NCBI RefSeq assembly: GCF_002234615.1 | Contig: NZ_NMQW01000025.1 | Coordinates: 168,435 to 232,434 of the forward strand | Direction of reading: 5' to 3' | Length of the DNA stretch: 64,000 nt | Source of the DNA: Paenibacillus rigui | Lineage (GTDB): Bacteria > Bacillota > Bacilli > Paenibacillales > NBRC-103111 | In this document: one piece after another, positions 43,139 to 51,116 of the stretch | Layout of the letters: every line of letters begins with the position of its first letter | Numbering within the stretch: the stretch's first letter is position 1 | Translations under genes and position numbers: made by a program | Notes under the pieces: model-generated | The model's input: the letters and a program-made list of their open reading frames with translations, nothing else | Database searches by the model: none | What the model was told of the DNA's origin: nothing

Positions 43139-43750
43139 TTACAGAGCCGCTTCGTAGCGCTTGCCAACTTCAGCCCAGTTGACAACGTTCCAGAACGCTG
43201 CGATGTAGTCAGGGCGTTTGTTTTGATATTTCAAGTAGTAGGCATGCTCCCAAACGTCCATACCCAGGATTGGCGTGTTGCCTTCCATGATCGGGCTGTC
43301 TTGGTTAGGTGTGCTGCTAACGACTAATTTGCCTTGTGGAGTAACGGAGAGCCAAGCCCAGCCGCTGCCAAAACGAGTTGTGCCTGCTTTAGCGAAGTCT
43401 TCTTTGAATTTGTCGAAGCCGCCAAGCTCGTTGTTGATAGCATCAGCCAATTTGCCGGCAGGTGCGCCACCGCCGTTTGGTCCGATAACTTCCCAGAACA
43501 GGGAGTGATTCGCATGGCCGCCGCCATTGTTGCGAACCGCTGTACGGATGCCTTCTGGCAAAGCGTCGATGTTGGAGATCAACTCTTCGATGCTTTTGGA
43601 TTGCAGATCCGGGTGAGCTTCCAAAGCTGCGTTCAGGTTCGTTACGTATGTGTTGTGGTGACGATCGTGGTGGATCATCATCGTTGTTTCGTCGATGTGC
43701 GGTTCAAGTGCGTTGTTAGCGTAAGGCAATGCGGGTAATTGATGTGCCAT
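43139..43750 (-). CDS. sodA: Superoxide dismutase, Mn/Fe type
   Basis: Converts superoxide to hydrogen peroxide and oxygen, cytoplasmic. The 203-residue protein begins [20 protein letters not shown] and carries the metal ligands in [10 protein letters not shown], the second His in NHSLFWEV, and [18 protein letters not shown] (Asp and His). The pattern [12 protein letters not shown] and GSGWAWL favours Mn. AGGAGG precedes ATG 43750. Confidence 0.96.
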   Translation of the reverse strand: MAHQLPALPYANNALEPHIDETTMMIHHDRHHNTYVTNLNAALEAHPDLQSKSIEELISNIDALPEGIRTAVRNNGGGHANHSLFWEVIGPNGGGAPAGKLADAINNELGGFDKFKEDFAKAGTTRFGSGWAWLSVTPQGKLVVSSTPNQDSPIMEGNTPILGMDVWEHAYYLKYQNKRPDYIAAFWNVVNWAEVGKRYEAAL

Positions 43751-43878
43751 TTCGTAAAAAACCTCCTAATAATATGTAGTGTCCGGTACGAAAATCGTTG
43801 GCCTTGAACCTTGCGGCAATTCCAACGGAATCGCGCCAGCTGGCTGCAGCCAAGCTTCGTCCGGCAGCAGCTAAGCTT

Positions 43879-43907
43879 ATTATCCCTTATATTTGATATA
43901 AAATCAA
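43879..43907 (-). promoter_or_regulatory. Promoter for sodA
   Basis: On the minus strand TTGATT, a 17-nt spacer and GATAAT, about 130 nt upstream of the sodA start. Confidence 0.55.
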
Positions 43908-43931
43908 CACGTATGTATAAAAAGTGTGATT

Positions 43932-44102
43932 TTAGCCGCGGTCTTCAATCTCATGGATGATCTGACTCAGCATGGCGGTGCCTTGGGCATTGAGCCATGG
44001 GGAGAGGTCGCTCATGACGCGTTGGTGATAGTGCAGCTCCTCTTCCGTCCAGGACGAAGTCTTGATATCGTTCAGTTCATGAATTCGGCGGACATTTTGC
44101 AT
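43932..44102 (-). CDS. Small protein of unknown function
   Basis: A 56-residue soluble protein (starting MQNVRRIHELNDIKTSSWTE) with no recognised family. AAAGGAGG sits 10 nt before ATG 44102, which is the main support for a real gene; the ATG at 44123 overlaps this ribosome site. Two helices separated by a polar turn are likely. It lies upstream of sodA on the same strand, but the sodA promoter lies just before its end, so they are probably separate units. Confidence 0.55.
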   Translation of the reverse strand: MQNVRRIHELNDIKTSSWTEEELHYHQRVMSDLSPWLNAQGTAMLSQIIHEIEDRG

Positions 44103-44240
44103 CGGGTGAAAGCCTCCTTTCATCGGTTCATTTTCCAGCTATATCATGTCTCCGCAGATGCAAGATTATGCTTCAGCTTCAATGAAGTTTGAAAGGAGCT
44201 TCGGCATTTCATCGAATGATGCAGGAAAGCACCGGTTCTT

Positions 44241-45035
44241 CTAGCTGCTGCTGCTTCCGCTCGAGCTGCCAATCCCCCCGTGGGAGGAGGAGGAGCTGCC
44301 CGAGGAAATACCGCTGCTCTTCGAGGAGCTTGACGATGTGGAGCCGCTGGAACGGGAACTGGACAGCTCTGAGGAAGAACTATTGCTTTTGCTGTTATCC
44401 GTAGAGCTGCTTGAGCTTTTGGAACTGCTGATATTGCTTTTGTCCGAGCTTTTCGTACTGGAGTCGGCCGGCTTCGAGGTGGGCTTGTCCCCGGATGTAC
44501 CCGTTATCCCGTTTGAAGCAGATGATCCCGCTCCTCCTGCGCCGCTTGAGCCGTTGGTCGTGAATGTGCCTGTTCTTGAGCTGGTCGTCGGAGTATTTGC
44601 CGCCGCATCTGTATTCGAAGAGCTGCCAGGCGTTATTCCTGTGGTGCCTCCGGTTGCGGCAGGTGCCGTGACGTTGGTACTGGCCCCTGTTCTCGGCACG
44701 GATGTAGTCGGCTGGGAAACGACGGGGGCGCTTGTATTGCGACGGTAATAGGTAGCTCCGTTGTAATAGTACCGGTTCGATCCGGAGGATACGTAGCTGG
44801 AGCCGTCGTCGTCACACAATTCGTCGTTATTTGTATCTCTGCAATAGTCGGCTGTAGGGGCCGCAGCTTGTGCGGCAGGCCCCGTCGCACCGGCAGGCTG
44901 AGGGATCGTTTGCTGGACAGGCTTGGGTGTGGAAGGAGAACAGCCGGAGGCCGCAGCAAGTGCAGTGGCAAGGAATAGGCTAACAAGAGCCTTGGATTTC
45001 GTGGAAGATGCTTGGGATGGAGGCTGACTGGTCAT
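44241..45035 (-). CDS. Ser/Thr-rich lipoprotein of low complexity
   Basis: A 264-residue exported lipoprotein. After a signal with lipobox AASGC (Cys at about residue 32) comes a Pro/Ala/Gln linker, then a short motif DTNNDELCDDD, which resembles a calcium-binding loop and has a nearby Cys partner in DYC, then YYYNGATYYRR. The last 140 or so residues are almost only Ser, Thr, Gly, Lys and Asn, ending in a poly-Ser-like tail with His. Function unknown; a wall-spanning stalk is plausible. AGGAGTG precedes ATG 45035. The repetitive codons create a false plus-strand ORF. Confidence 0.78.
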   Translation of the reverse strand: MTSQPPSQASSTKSKALVSLFLATALAAASGCSPSTPKPVQQTIPQPAGATGPAAQAAAPTADYCRDTNNDELCDDDGSSYVSSGSNRYYYNGATYYRRNTSAPVVSQPTTSVPRTGASTNVTAPAATGGTTGITPGSSSNTDAAANTPTTSSRTGTFTTNGSSGAGGAGSSASNGITGTSGDKPTSKPADSSTKSSDKSNISSSKSSSSSTDNSKSNSSSSELSSSRSSGSTSSSSSKSSGISSGSSSSSHGGIGSSSGSSSS

Positions 45036-45352
45036 ATCGGTTCACTCCTGTCGGAAATAGTCGGTTACAAGGTTATACGGAAAATTATCCATTTTGTTAC
45101 CATTTTACGAAAGAAAGTAATGTCAACTCATTTTTGAATCAAGTAATCGTCATTTAGATAAGTTTAACCGAAAATGGAAGGAAAAGGGACGAAAAGTATC
45201 AAAATATTATGAAAACGCTTAATATATAGCGCTTACAATAGAATTTTAAATATTTATAAAGATTTATGAGGATTTTTCGAACATTAAGCAGGAATTTTGC
45301 GAGATTTGTCGTATTTTATATATACTAAATCAAGACGCGGGGAGAGTTCACT
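45036..45352. other. AT-rich intergenic region
   Basis: A 317-bp AT-rich stretch between the divergent lipoprotein and acetyltransferase genes. Besides the promoter at 45297-45326 I see no coding potential or strong hairpin. Confidence 0.5.
45297..45326 (+). promoter_or_regulatory. Promoter for the acetyltransferase gene
   Basis: TTGCGA at 45297-45302, an 18-nt spacer and TATACT at 45321-45326. Confidence 0.5.
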
Positions 45353-45775
45353 ATGCTCGTTCGTTCTTTTCAATTGTCCGATTATGTTTCCTGTACCGAG
45401 TTGTTCAAACAAGTATTATCTGAGGCTTGCTACGAAGAAACCATGGAAGCTTTCGCAAGACAGCTTTCTTGGGATAGTGAGCTGGTGCTCGTGGCTATCG
45501 CGAACAATCAAATGGTAGGTGTGATTATCGGCACGATCGACAATCAGGAAGGGTACTACTATCGCATTGCTGTCAGCCAGGAGTATCAGCGTCAAGGCAT
45601 CGGAACAAAGCTGATCGAAGCTATGAGGCAGCGGTTTGTACAAAGAAAAGTTCGACGCATTATGATTACAGTGGATGTGCATAACGAAATGGTTTTACCG
45701 GTCTATGAGTCGGCGGGATATAAAGCGGCTGATTTTTCCCGGACAACCCATCGCTTGAGCATCGTGAACGGATAA
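45353..45775 (+). CDS. GNAT-family N-acetyltransferase
   Basis: A 140-residue acetyl-CoA-dependent transferase. The acetyl-CoA loop is in RIAVSQEYQRQGIGTKLIEAM (Q-x-x-G-I/G type), followed by ITVDVHNEMVLPVYESAGY. The start MLVRSFQLSDY is typical of the Bacillus GNAT group. Substrate unknown. GGGGAGAG precedes ATG 45353. It is a single gene with its own promoter and terminator. Confidence 0.87.
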   Translation: MLVRSFQLSDYVSCTELFKQVLSEACYEETMEAFARQLSWDSELVLVAIANNQMVGVIIGTIDNQEGYYYRIAVSQEYQRQGIGTKLIEAMRQRFVQRKVRRIMITVDVHNEMVLPVYESAGYKAADFSRTTHRLSIVNG

Positions 45776-45812
45776 TCTCTACAAGAATAAGAAGATACGG
45801 TTCTTTTTTACC

Positions 45813-45852
45813 AAGCATAGCCCGCGAGCATAAGTCGAGGCTGTGCTTTTTG
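45813..45852 (+). terminator. Intrinsic terminator after the acetyltransferase
   Basis: AAGCATAGCC and GGCTGTGCTT arms followed by TTTTGTG. Confidence 0.7.
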
Positions 45853-45939
45853 TGTTACGACTCTTGAAAGCCGCCGGACATAAGTTTATGCTAAGAAGAA
45901 AACGAGATGCGTACGTTACTATAGAAGGGTTTGGACGGC

Positions 45940-46500
45940 ATGGCGACTTTTACATCCTATATTATCAAAAGCTTCAAGCATGATGGGCATGTTCACCGGA
46001 TGTGGCTGGAAAACGGGCTTGTGCCCGAGTCGCTTCTTTACGAACCTCATAAGGCAGAATCGATGCTGGTACTCATTAACAGTCAAACCAAGATCGTTGA
46101 AGCGGATGGAAAGCAATGGGTGAGCCGTATTCCCGGCGTTTCCTTTTTCATACCGAATCAGTGGTTTAACGTCGTGGCGCTGCTGGAGGAATCCGGTGTA
46201 CGCTATTATTGCAATGTGGCGTCTCCTCCCTATGTTAATGGCAAAGTGATTACCTATATCGATTATGATTTGGACGTCATCCGGATGCCTGGAGGAGCGG
46301 TCCATGTGGTTGACCAGGAAGAATACGAGCGGCACAAAATCAGCTACCGGTACTCGGATATCGTTGACAGCAAGGTGAAGCAGGGGCTTCACGATTTACT
46401 GGAGCGCATCAAGCAGGGCAAGGCGCCTTTCCGCGATGATTGGGTTTTGGACTATTACAAGCATTGGTGTAAGTGGAAAGGGGAAGGGACGGAGGCATAA
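45940..46500 (+). CDS. DUF402 nucleotide phosphatase-like protein
   Basis: A 186-residue DUF402 protein resembling the Ntdp nucleoside tri/diphosphatase family (YgaC type). Core motifs include NSQTKIVEADGKQW, FFIPNQWFNVVALLEESGVRYYCNVASPP and YIDYDLDVI, carrying the acidic metal-binding cluster. Family members hydrolyse NTP/NDP with Mg or Mn. ATG 45940 is chosen, with GAAGGG 10 nt upstream; TTG 45931 is an alternative. It is 2 bp upstream of lepB and so in the same operon. Confidence 0.84.
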   Translation: MATFTSYIIKSFKHDGHVHRMWLENGLVPESLLYEPHKAESMLVLINSQTKIVEADGKQWVSRIPGVSFFIPNQWFNVVALLEESGVRYYCNVASPPYVNGKVITYIDYDLDVIRMPGGAVHVVDQEEYERHKISYRYSDIVDSKVKQGLHDLLERIKQGKAPFRDDWVLDYYKHWCKWKGEGTEA

Positions 46501-46502
46501 CC

Positions 46503-47117
46503 ATGAGTTCTTCTACTCCGAAGGAGCCGGATAGCGAACGAATTGGAGAGAGAGAGCATAGACATGAGGCGCATTCTACCGGTTTTCTGAAGGAAATATG
46601 GGAATGGATGAAGTCATTGGTGGTTGCCTTGTGTATTGTGATGCTTGTTCATCAATATATATTTCATCTCTCCATGGTTAAGGGAGGGTCCATGCAGCCT
46701 ACCTTGGAGGAAGGGGAATGGCTGTTTATCAATAAGGCTTTTCGCTATGTCAGCTCTCCGGAGCGTGGAGACGTTATCGTCGTGAGAGACCCTGAAGAAG
46801 GGGAAGGGGACGAGGAATCCCCGCATCCTTATTTAGTGAAGCGCGTCGTCGCTGTAGCCGGGGACGAAGTGCATATACGGCAGGGAAAGCTGTATATTAA
46901 CGGTGAAGCGGCACAGGAGAGCTATACCGATTCTCCGATTGAGGACGGACGGATCGAGCCCTATCAAGTGAAGCCGGGAGAGGTTTTCGTGATGGGGGAT
47001 AACCGGCATCGGTATGCCAGCTTGGACAGCCGTTCCTTCGGAGCCGTACCGCTCGCCAAGTTAGAGGGCCGGGCGGAGTGGATTCTGTGGCCGTTTTATA
47101 AAATGAAGAAGCTGTAG
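46503..47117 (+). CDS. lepB: Type I signal peptidase
   Basis: Membrane serine protease that removes Sec signal peptides, 204 residues. A cytoplasmic N-terminus and one membrane helix (about 37-57) precede the catalytic Ser in VKGGSMQPTL and the general-base Lys in YLVKRVVAVAGD; FVMGDNRHRYASLDSRSFG and LEGRAEWILWPF are the later family boxes. The single membrane span is the Gram-positive type (SipS/SipT). GGAGG precedes ATG 46503. Confidence 0.94.
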   Translation: MSSSTPKEPDSERIGEREHRHEAHSTGFLKEIWEWMKSLVVALCIVMLVHQYIFHLSMVKGGSMQPTLEEGEWLFINKAFRYVSSPERGDVIVVRDPEEGEGDEESPHPYLVKRVVAVAGDEVHIRQGKLYINGEAAQESYTDSPIEDGRIEPYQVKPGEVFVMGDNRHRYASLDSRSFGAVPLAKLEGRAEWILWPFYKMKKL

Positions 47118-47131
47118 GAGGTGCAACATGC

Positions 47132-48292
47132 ATGTCAAAGGGAATAGCGGAGATGAACAGCAACGATTGGCAGCAGCTAAAACTGGATATGCAAGCCGCA
47201 GCCGAATCGTTAGGTATCGACAAAATTGGAGTGGCGTCCTCGGATCCATTCGTGGAGCTGAAGCAAATATTGCTGCGCCACCGGGAAAAGGGCTTTGAAT
47301 CAGGCTTTGAAGAGAAGGATTTGGACAAACGGACGGATCCGGGCTTAAGTTTTGCTGCCCCGCGTTCGATTATATCTATAGCTGTAGCTTATCCTTCCAA
47401 GCTCACCGACGCTCCCCGTTCGGAAAAAGGGGCATACCGCGGAATATTGTCCCGCTCTGCTTGGGGGCTTGATTACCATCAGGTGCTTCGCAACCGATTA
47501 CAGCGCCTGGAGGCGTGGATTCGTGACCAAGTGCCCGATGCCCGTATGGAGAGCATGGTAGATACCGGTGCTTTGGTGGATCGCGCGGTGGCCGAACGGG
47601 CGGGGATCGGATGGTTAGGTAAAAATTGCTCCGTCATCACCCCTGAGTTCGGCTCCTGGGTGTATCTCGGGGAAATGATCACGAATTTACCGCTGCCGGC
47701 GGACCGCCCGGTGACCGAAAGCTGCGGGGACTGCACCTTATGCATCGATGCGTGCCCGACAGGAGCATTAGTAGGCCCAGGGCAGCTCAATGCCCAGCGC
47801 TGCATCTCTTTCGTTACCCAAACCAAAGGGCATATCGAAGACGATGAGCTGAAGAAAAAAATAGGCAACCGTCTATACGGTTGCGATACGTGCCAGACGG
47901 TATGCCCCCAAAATAAGGGCAAGCACTGGACGCAGCATGCGGAGCTGCAGCCGGATCCGGAGCAGGCGAAGCCGCTTCTGCTCCCTCTATTGAAGATGAC
48001 GAACCGCGAATTCAAGGAGCGGTTCGGTACAAGCTCTGCCGCATGGCGCGGCAGAAAGCCGATTCAGCGCAACGCCATATTGGCGCTGGGGCATTTTAAG
48101 GATGCCTCGGCCGTAGCTGCTTTAAGTGAGCTGCTGCTGCACGATGAGAGAGCGGAGATCCGGTCGGCAGCGGCCTGGTCGCTCGGGCGCATCGGCGGAT
48201 CGGAAGCGATGGAAGGGCTGCGCCGCGCTATGGAGCGGGAGCAGGACCAGGTTGTCATAAGGGAGCTGGAAAAGAGTCTATGTCTGTCTTAA
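47132..48292 (+). CDS. queG: Epoxyqueuosine reductase
   Basis: Last step of queuosine synthesis in tRNA: reduces epoxyqueuosine using cobalamin and two [4Fe-4S] clusters. The 386-residue protein has the N-terminal QueG domain (GIGWLGKNCSVITPEFGSWVYLGE), ferredoxin motifs CGDCTLCIDACP and CDTCQTVCP, and C-terminal HEAT-like repeats (about 310-380). AGGAGG precedes ATG 47132; a nearer ATG at 47128 is in another frame. It overlaps the ogt start by 13 bp. Confidence 0.93.
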   Translation: MSKGIAEMNSNDWQQLKLDMQAAAESLGIDKIGVASSDPFVELKQILLRHREKGFESGFEEKDLDKRTDPGLSFAAPRSIISIAVAYPSKLTDAPRSEKGAYRGILSRSAWGLDYHQVLRNRLQRLEAWIRDQVPDARMESMVDTGALVDRAVAERAGIGWLGKNCSVITPEFGSWVYLGEMITNLPLPADRPVTESCGDCTLCIDACPTGALVGPGQLNAQRCISFVTQTKGHIEDDELKKKIGNRLYGCDTCQTVCPQNKGKHWTQHAELQPDPEQAKPLLLPLLKMTNREFKERFGTSSAAWRGRKPIQRNAILALGHFKDASAVAALSELLLHDERAEIRSAAAWSLGRIGGSEAMEGLRRAMEREQDQVVIRELEKSLCLS

Positions 48293-48801
48293 CGATTCAA
48301 TATATGGAGCTGGATTCTCCCATCGGACCTTTGGTGCTGGCAAGCGCCGGCAGCGGACTATGCCATATCGAATTCGGCCGGTTTGACGAATTAACGGCAG
48401 CCCGGCTGCAAAGCTGGTCAGAGCGATGGTACGGCACGCGGGATTGGCGCAAGGATGAGGCCGATCTCAGGGATCCGGCCGTACAGCTCAAGGAATATTT
48501 CCATGGGGATCGGAAGAGGTTCGACGTGCAGCTGGATTTGCAAGGAACTCCATTCCAATTGAAAGTATGGGACGCCTTAGGTCGGATTCCTTACGGTACC
48601 GTTTGCTCCTACAAAGATATAGGTCAGACGATTGACTCTGTGAAAGCCGTTAGAGCCATAGGCGGGGCCAATAACCAAAACCCGATTCCCGTCATCATAC
48701 CCTGCCACAGGGTGATCGGGGCTGACGGATCGATGGTTGGATATGGCGGAGGCTTGGAGATCAAAAGCTTTTTGCTGCAGCATGAGGGCATCACTGTTTA
48801 A
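48280..48801 (+). CDS. ogt: Methylated-DNA-protein cysteine methyltransferase
   Basis: Suicide repair enzyme for O6-methylguanine, 173 residues. The acceptor Cys is in IPCHRVIG; the preceding GTVCSYKDIG and RAIGGANNQNPIPVI form the DNA-binding and Asn-hinge part. The N-terminal domain is of the Ogt rather than the Ada type (no zinc Cys cluster). It starts inside the queG 3' end (13-bp overlap), which implies translational coupling. Confidence 0.93.
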   Translation: MSVLTIQYMELDSPIGPLVLASAGSGLCHIEFGRFDELTAARLQSWSERWYGTRDWRKDEADLRDPAVQLKEYFHGDRKRFDVQLDLQGTPFQLKVWDALGRIPYGTVCSYKDIGQTIDSVKAVRAIGGANNQNPIPVIIPCHRVIGADGSMVGYGGGLEIKSFLLQHEGITV

Positions 48802-48898
48802 GCATGAAGGACACATTCGAACGAATAAGTTGGTCGTTGCCTTTGTTCGCAGATAAGGGAGTATAAGCTTCTCAACCTTCGTCTACCTTGACACACGC

Positions 48899-48936
48899 AT
48901 GCCATCTTGAAAGACGGCGAAAGCCGTTTATCCTTG
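48899..48936 (+). repeat. Intergenic element, copy C
   Basis: TCTTGAAAGACGGCGAAAGC then CGTTTATCCTTG, most similar to copy A, and like it preceded by TTGACA and ACGCATG. CGGC-GAAA-GCCG would form a small stem capped by GAAA. It lies about 85 bp upstream of the second HD-GYP-like gene. Confidence 0.55.
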
Positions 48937-49019
48937 ATTGGCAAATAAGCGTTGCACGTAAAATAACTGTCTACGATACAAGTGTTTCCTGCGGGAAAAC
49001 TTTTTGGGAGATAACCGAC

Positions 49020-50054
49020 ATGAAATACATTCATATTGAGCAAGTCGAGCAGGGGCAATATTTGGGCCGGACCATTTTTTCAGGGAGCGGGGCTGTTCTT
49101 TTGTCGGAGGGCGTGCAGCTCACCGTCTATATGATTACGACCCTTAAGCGGATTGGCGTGACGATGATCTATATTAAGGATCCTTTGTTCGAAGACGTTG
49201 AAATTACCGATGTGGCTTCTGACGAAACAAAGCGGGCCGTCATGCAGCAGATGGGGCAAACATTTGAGTCCATCCGGTCAGGCAAAGATTTCAATACCCG
49301 GCATATTAACGGGAGTATTGATCATTTACTTGAGGAATTGCTGAAAAATAAAGAGGTACTCGTCCAGCTTTCCGACATTCGTACTCAAGATAATGCGATG
49401 TACGTACATGCGTTGAACGTATGTATGATGTCGGTGATGATCGGAATTCAAATGGACTTGCCTGTGAATCAGCTGCGTGAGCTCGCAGTGGGAGCGCTGC
49501 TGCACGATATTGGGAAGGTCGAGAAAATAACTAACGACAGCGCCGAGGATTCGCGCATGCATCACACTTGGCGGGGCTTTGAGGTGTTGAAGAATAAAAG
49601 GGAGCTCAGCCTGCTCATCGCCCATGTCGCTTTCCAGCATCATGAGCGAATTGACGGTGAAGGGCTGCCTCGGCGGATGCCCGGTGAGCAAATTCATTTG
49701 TACGCCAAAATTGTAGCCGTTGCTAACACCTACGATAACCTGCTGTTTGACTTATCGTTGGGTCGTCGAATGCTGCCGCATGAGGCTTGCGAGCACATGA
49801 CAGCACTGGCGGGAACGCAGCTGGACAGGGAGATTGTGATTCATTTTCTCCGCACCGTGTCGGTATATCCGACGGGAGCGTCGGTAAAGCTGTCGACACG
49901 GGAAACGGGAGTTGTCGTTGGGCAGCACAGGGGCTTGCCCGGACGTCCGGTAATCCGAGTGGTTAAGTCGGATTCGACAGACCGTGAACTGGACATTAAA
50001 GAGGTCGATTTGGCAAAGCAGACGACTGTTTTTATAGAGAGCGTAATGCTGTAA
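49020..50054 (+). CDS. HD-GYP-like protein with altered GYP motif
   Basis: A 344-residue paralogue of the protein at 41875: N-terminal domain (IEQVEQGQYLGRTIF...), HD core LLHDIGKVEKI and QHHERIDGEGLP, and a C-terminal beta domain (SVYPTGASVKLSTRETGVVV). The HD ligands are present, but GSGYP has become GEGLP, so c-di-GMP hydrolysis is uncertain; it may bind the ligand or use another substrate. GGGAG precedes ATG 49020; the ORF extends upstream to 48888 with no ribosome site. Confidence 0.78.
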   Translation: MKYIHIEQVEQGQYLGRTIFSGSGAVLLSEGVQLTVYMITTLKRIGVTMIYIKDPLFEDVEITDVASDETKRAVMQQMGQTFESIRSGKDFNTRHINGSIDHLLEELLKNKEVLVQLSDIRTQDNAMYVHALNVCMMSVMIGIQMDLPVNQLRELAVGALLHDIGKVEKITNDSAEDSRMHHTWRGFEVLKNKRELSLLIAHVAFQHHERIDGEGLPRRMPGEQIHLYAKIVAVANTYDNLLFDLSLGRRMLPHEACEHMTALAGTQLDREIVIHFLRTVSVYPTGASVKLSTRETGVVVGQHRGLPGRPVIRVVKSDSTDRELDIKEVDLAKQTTVFIESVML

Positions 50055-50106
50055 CGCTAGCTGTTCCGCCGCCAAGGACGGATCATAGAGGACAACGAAA
50101 TCGTAT

Positions 50107-50135
50107 TTGTATGCAAGCCTAGGATTTGCTATGAT
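50107..50135 (+). promoter_or_regulatory. Promoter for yneF-folE
   Basis: TTGTAT at 50107-50112, a 17-nt spacer and TATGAT at 50130-50135, 38 nt before the yneF start. Confidence 0.6.
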
Positions 50136-50173
50136 GTACATTGATAACTTCTTGATGAGGTGGATAATTAACA

Positions 50174-50386
50174 ATGTGGAGCTATATTATTCCTATAGTA
50201 ACTTTAGTGGCAGGTGCAGTCGGGGGATTTTTCGCAGGGGTGTATTATTTGCGCAAGCAGCTGGAGAAAATGCAGAGCAACCCTGAAATGCTTCAGGAAA
50301 TGGCCAAGAAAATGGGCTATAACTTGAACAAACAGCAAATGCAAAGAGCACAGCAAATGATGAAAAAACAAAAGTTTCGTCCGTAA
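50174..50386 (+). CDS. yneF: YneF-family small membrane protein
   Basis: A 70-residue UPF0154/YneF protein: one N-terminal membrane helix (about 3-25, IIPIVTLVAGAVGGFFAGVYYL) followed by a basic Met/Gln-rich helical tail (NPEMLQEMAKKMGYNLNKQQ). Function unknown, though the family is widely conserved in Firmicutes. AGGTGG precedes ATG 50174. It is 48 bp upstream of folE in the same direction. Confidence 0.88.
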   Translation: MWSYIIPIVTLVAGAVGGFFAGVYYLRKQLEKMQSNPEMLQEMAKKMGYNLNKQQMQRAQQMMKKQKFRP

Positions 50387-50434
50387 ACTTTTCGTAGCAG
50401 GCTTTGTTCCACAAAGCCCTTAGGAGGGGAAAAC

Positions 50435-51025
50435 ATGCCGGCAAAAGAATATAAAAATACCCGCGTCGCAGAGAATCGGGCAGCTATAGAAGGCCACATC
50501 CGCGAGATTTTAAGATTAATCGGCGAAGATGTGGATCGCGAAGGTTTGCTGGATACACCGGCCAGGGTAACCCGGATGTATGAAGAAATTTTCGCAGGCT
50601 ATGAGGCCGATTATAAAGATATTTTGGGCGTTGCTTTTGATGAGAAACACGAGGAGCTCGTCATCGTCAAGGATATCGTATACTACAGTCAGTGTGAGCA
50701 TCATATGGCGCCATTCTTCGGTAAAATCCATATCGGCTATGTACCCAGCGGTAAAATCGCCGGACTTAGCAAATTCGCCCGTCTGGTTGAAGCTGTGACA
50801 CGCAAATTGCAGGTGCAAGAACGGATTACGTCCGAGATTGCGGATATTATCGAAACTGAGCTGTCTCCGCACGGCTGCATGGTCGTTGTCGAGGGAGAAC
50901 ACCTGTGCATGTGCGCGCGCGGTGTGAAGAAGCCAGGCAGCAAGACGGTCACTTCCGCAGTGCGCGGCTTGTTCCGTAAAGATGCGGCGTCAAGAGCCGA
51001 ATTTTTATCTCTGATTAAGGACTAA
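50435..51025 (+). CDS. folE: GTP cyclohydrolase I
   Basis: First step of folate synthesis: GTP to 7,8-dihydroneopterin triphosphate and formate. The 196-residue protein has [16 protein letters not shown], the zinc ligands in [14 protein letters not shown] and [14 protein letters not shown], and [28 protein letters not shown] precedes ATG 50435. A strong terminator follows. Confidence 0.95.
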   Translation: MPAKEYKNTRVAENRAAIEGHIREILRLIGEDVDREGLLDTPARVTRMYEEIFAGYEADYKDILGVAFDEKHEELVIVKDIVYYSQCEHHMAPFFGKIHIGYVPSGKIAGLSKFARLVEAVTRKLQVQERITSEIADIIETELSPHGCMVVVEGEHLCMCARGVKKPGSKTVTSAVRGLFRKDAASRAEFLSLIKD

Positions 51026-51029
51026 ACAG

Positions 51030-51100
51030 AAATCCCCCTTTTCCATGGGCTCGCTGACAGCGATTTGCACTGCTGCAGTGATCCGGGAGAAGGGGGATTT
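51030..51100 (+). terminator. Intrinsic terminator after folE
   Basis: AAATCCCCCTTTTC and GAGAAGGGGGATTT arms with a large, partly paired loop, then TTGGTTTTG. Confidence 0.75.
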
Positions 51101-51116
51101 TGGTTTTGTCTAATAT

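Noticed and set aside
44338..44748. Plus-strand ORF rich in Leu, Val and Glu opposite the Ser-rich lipoprotein
   Set aside because: Its composition is the complement of Ser/Thr codons in the lipoprotein gene, and it has no ribosome site.
48888..49019. 5' extension of the second HD-GYP-like ORF
   Set aside because: No ribosome site, and it runs through the dispersed element; the paralogue begins at the position matching ATG 49020.
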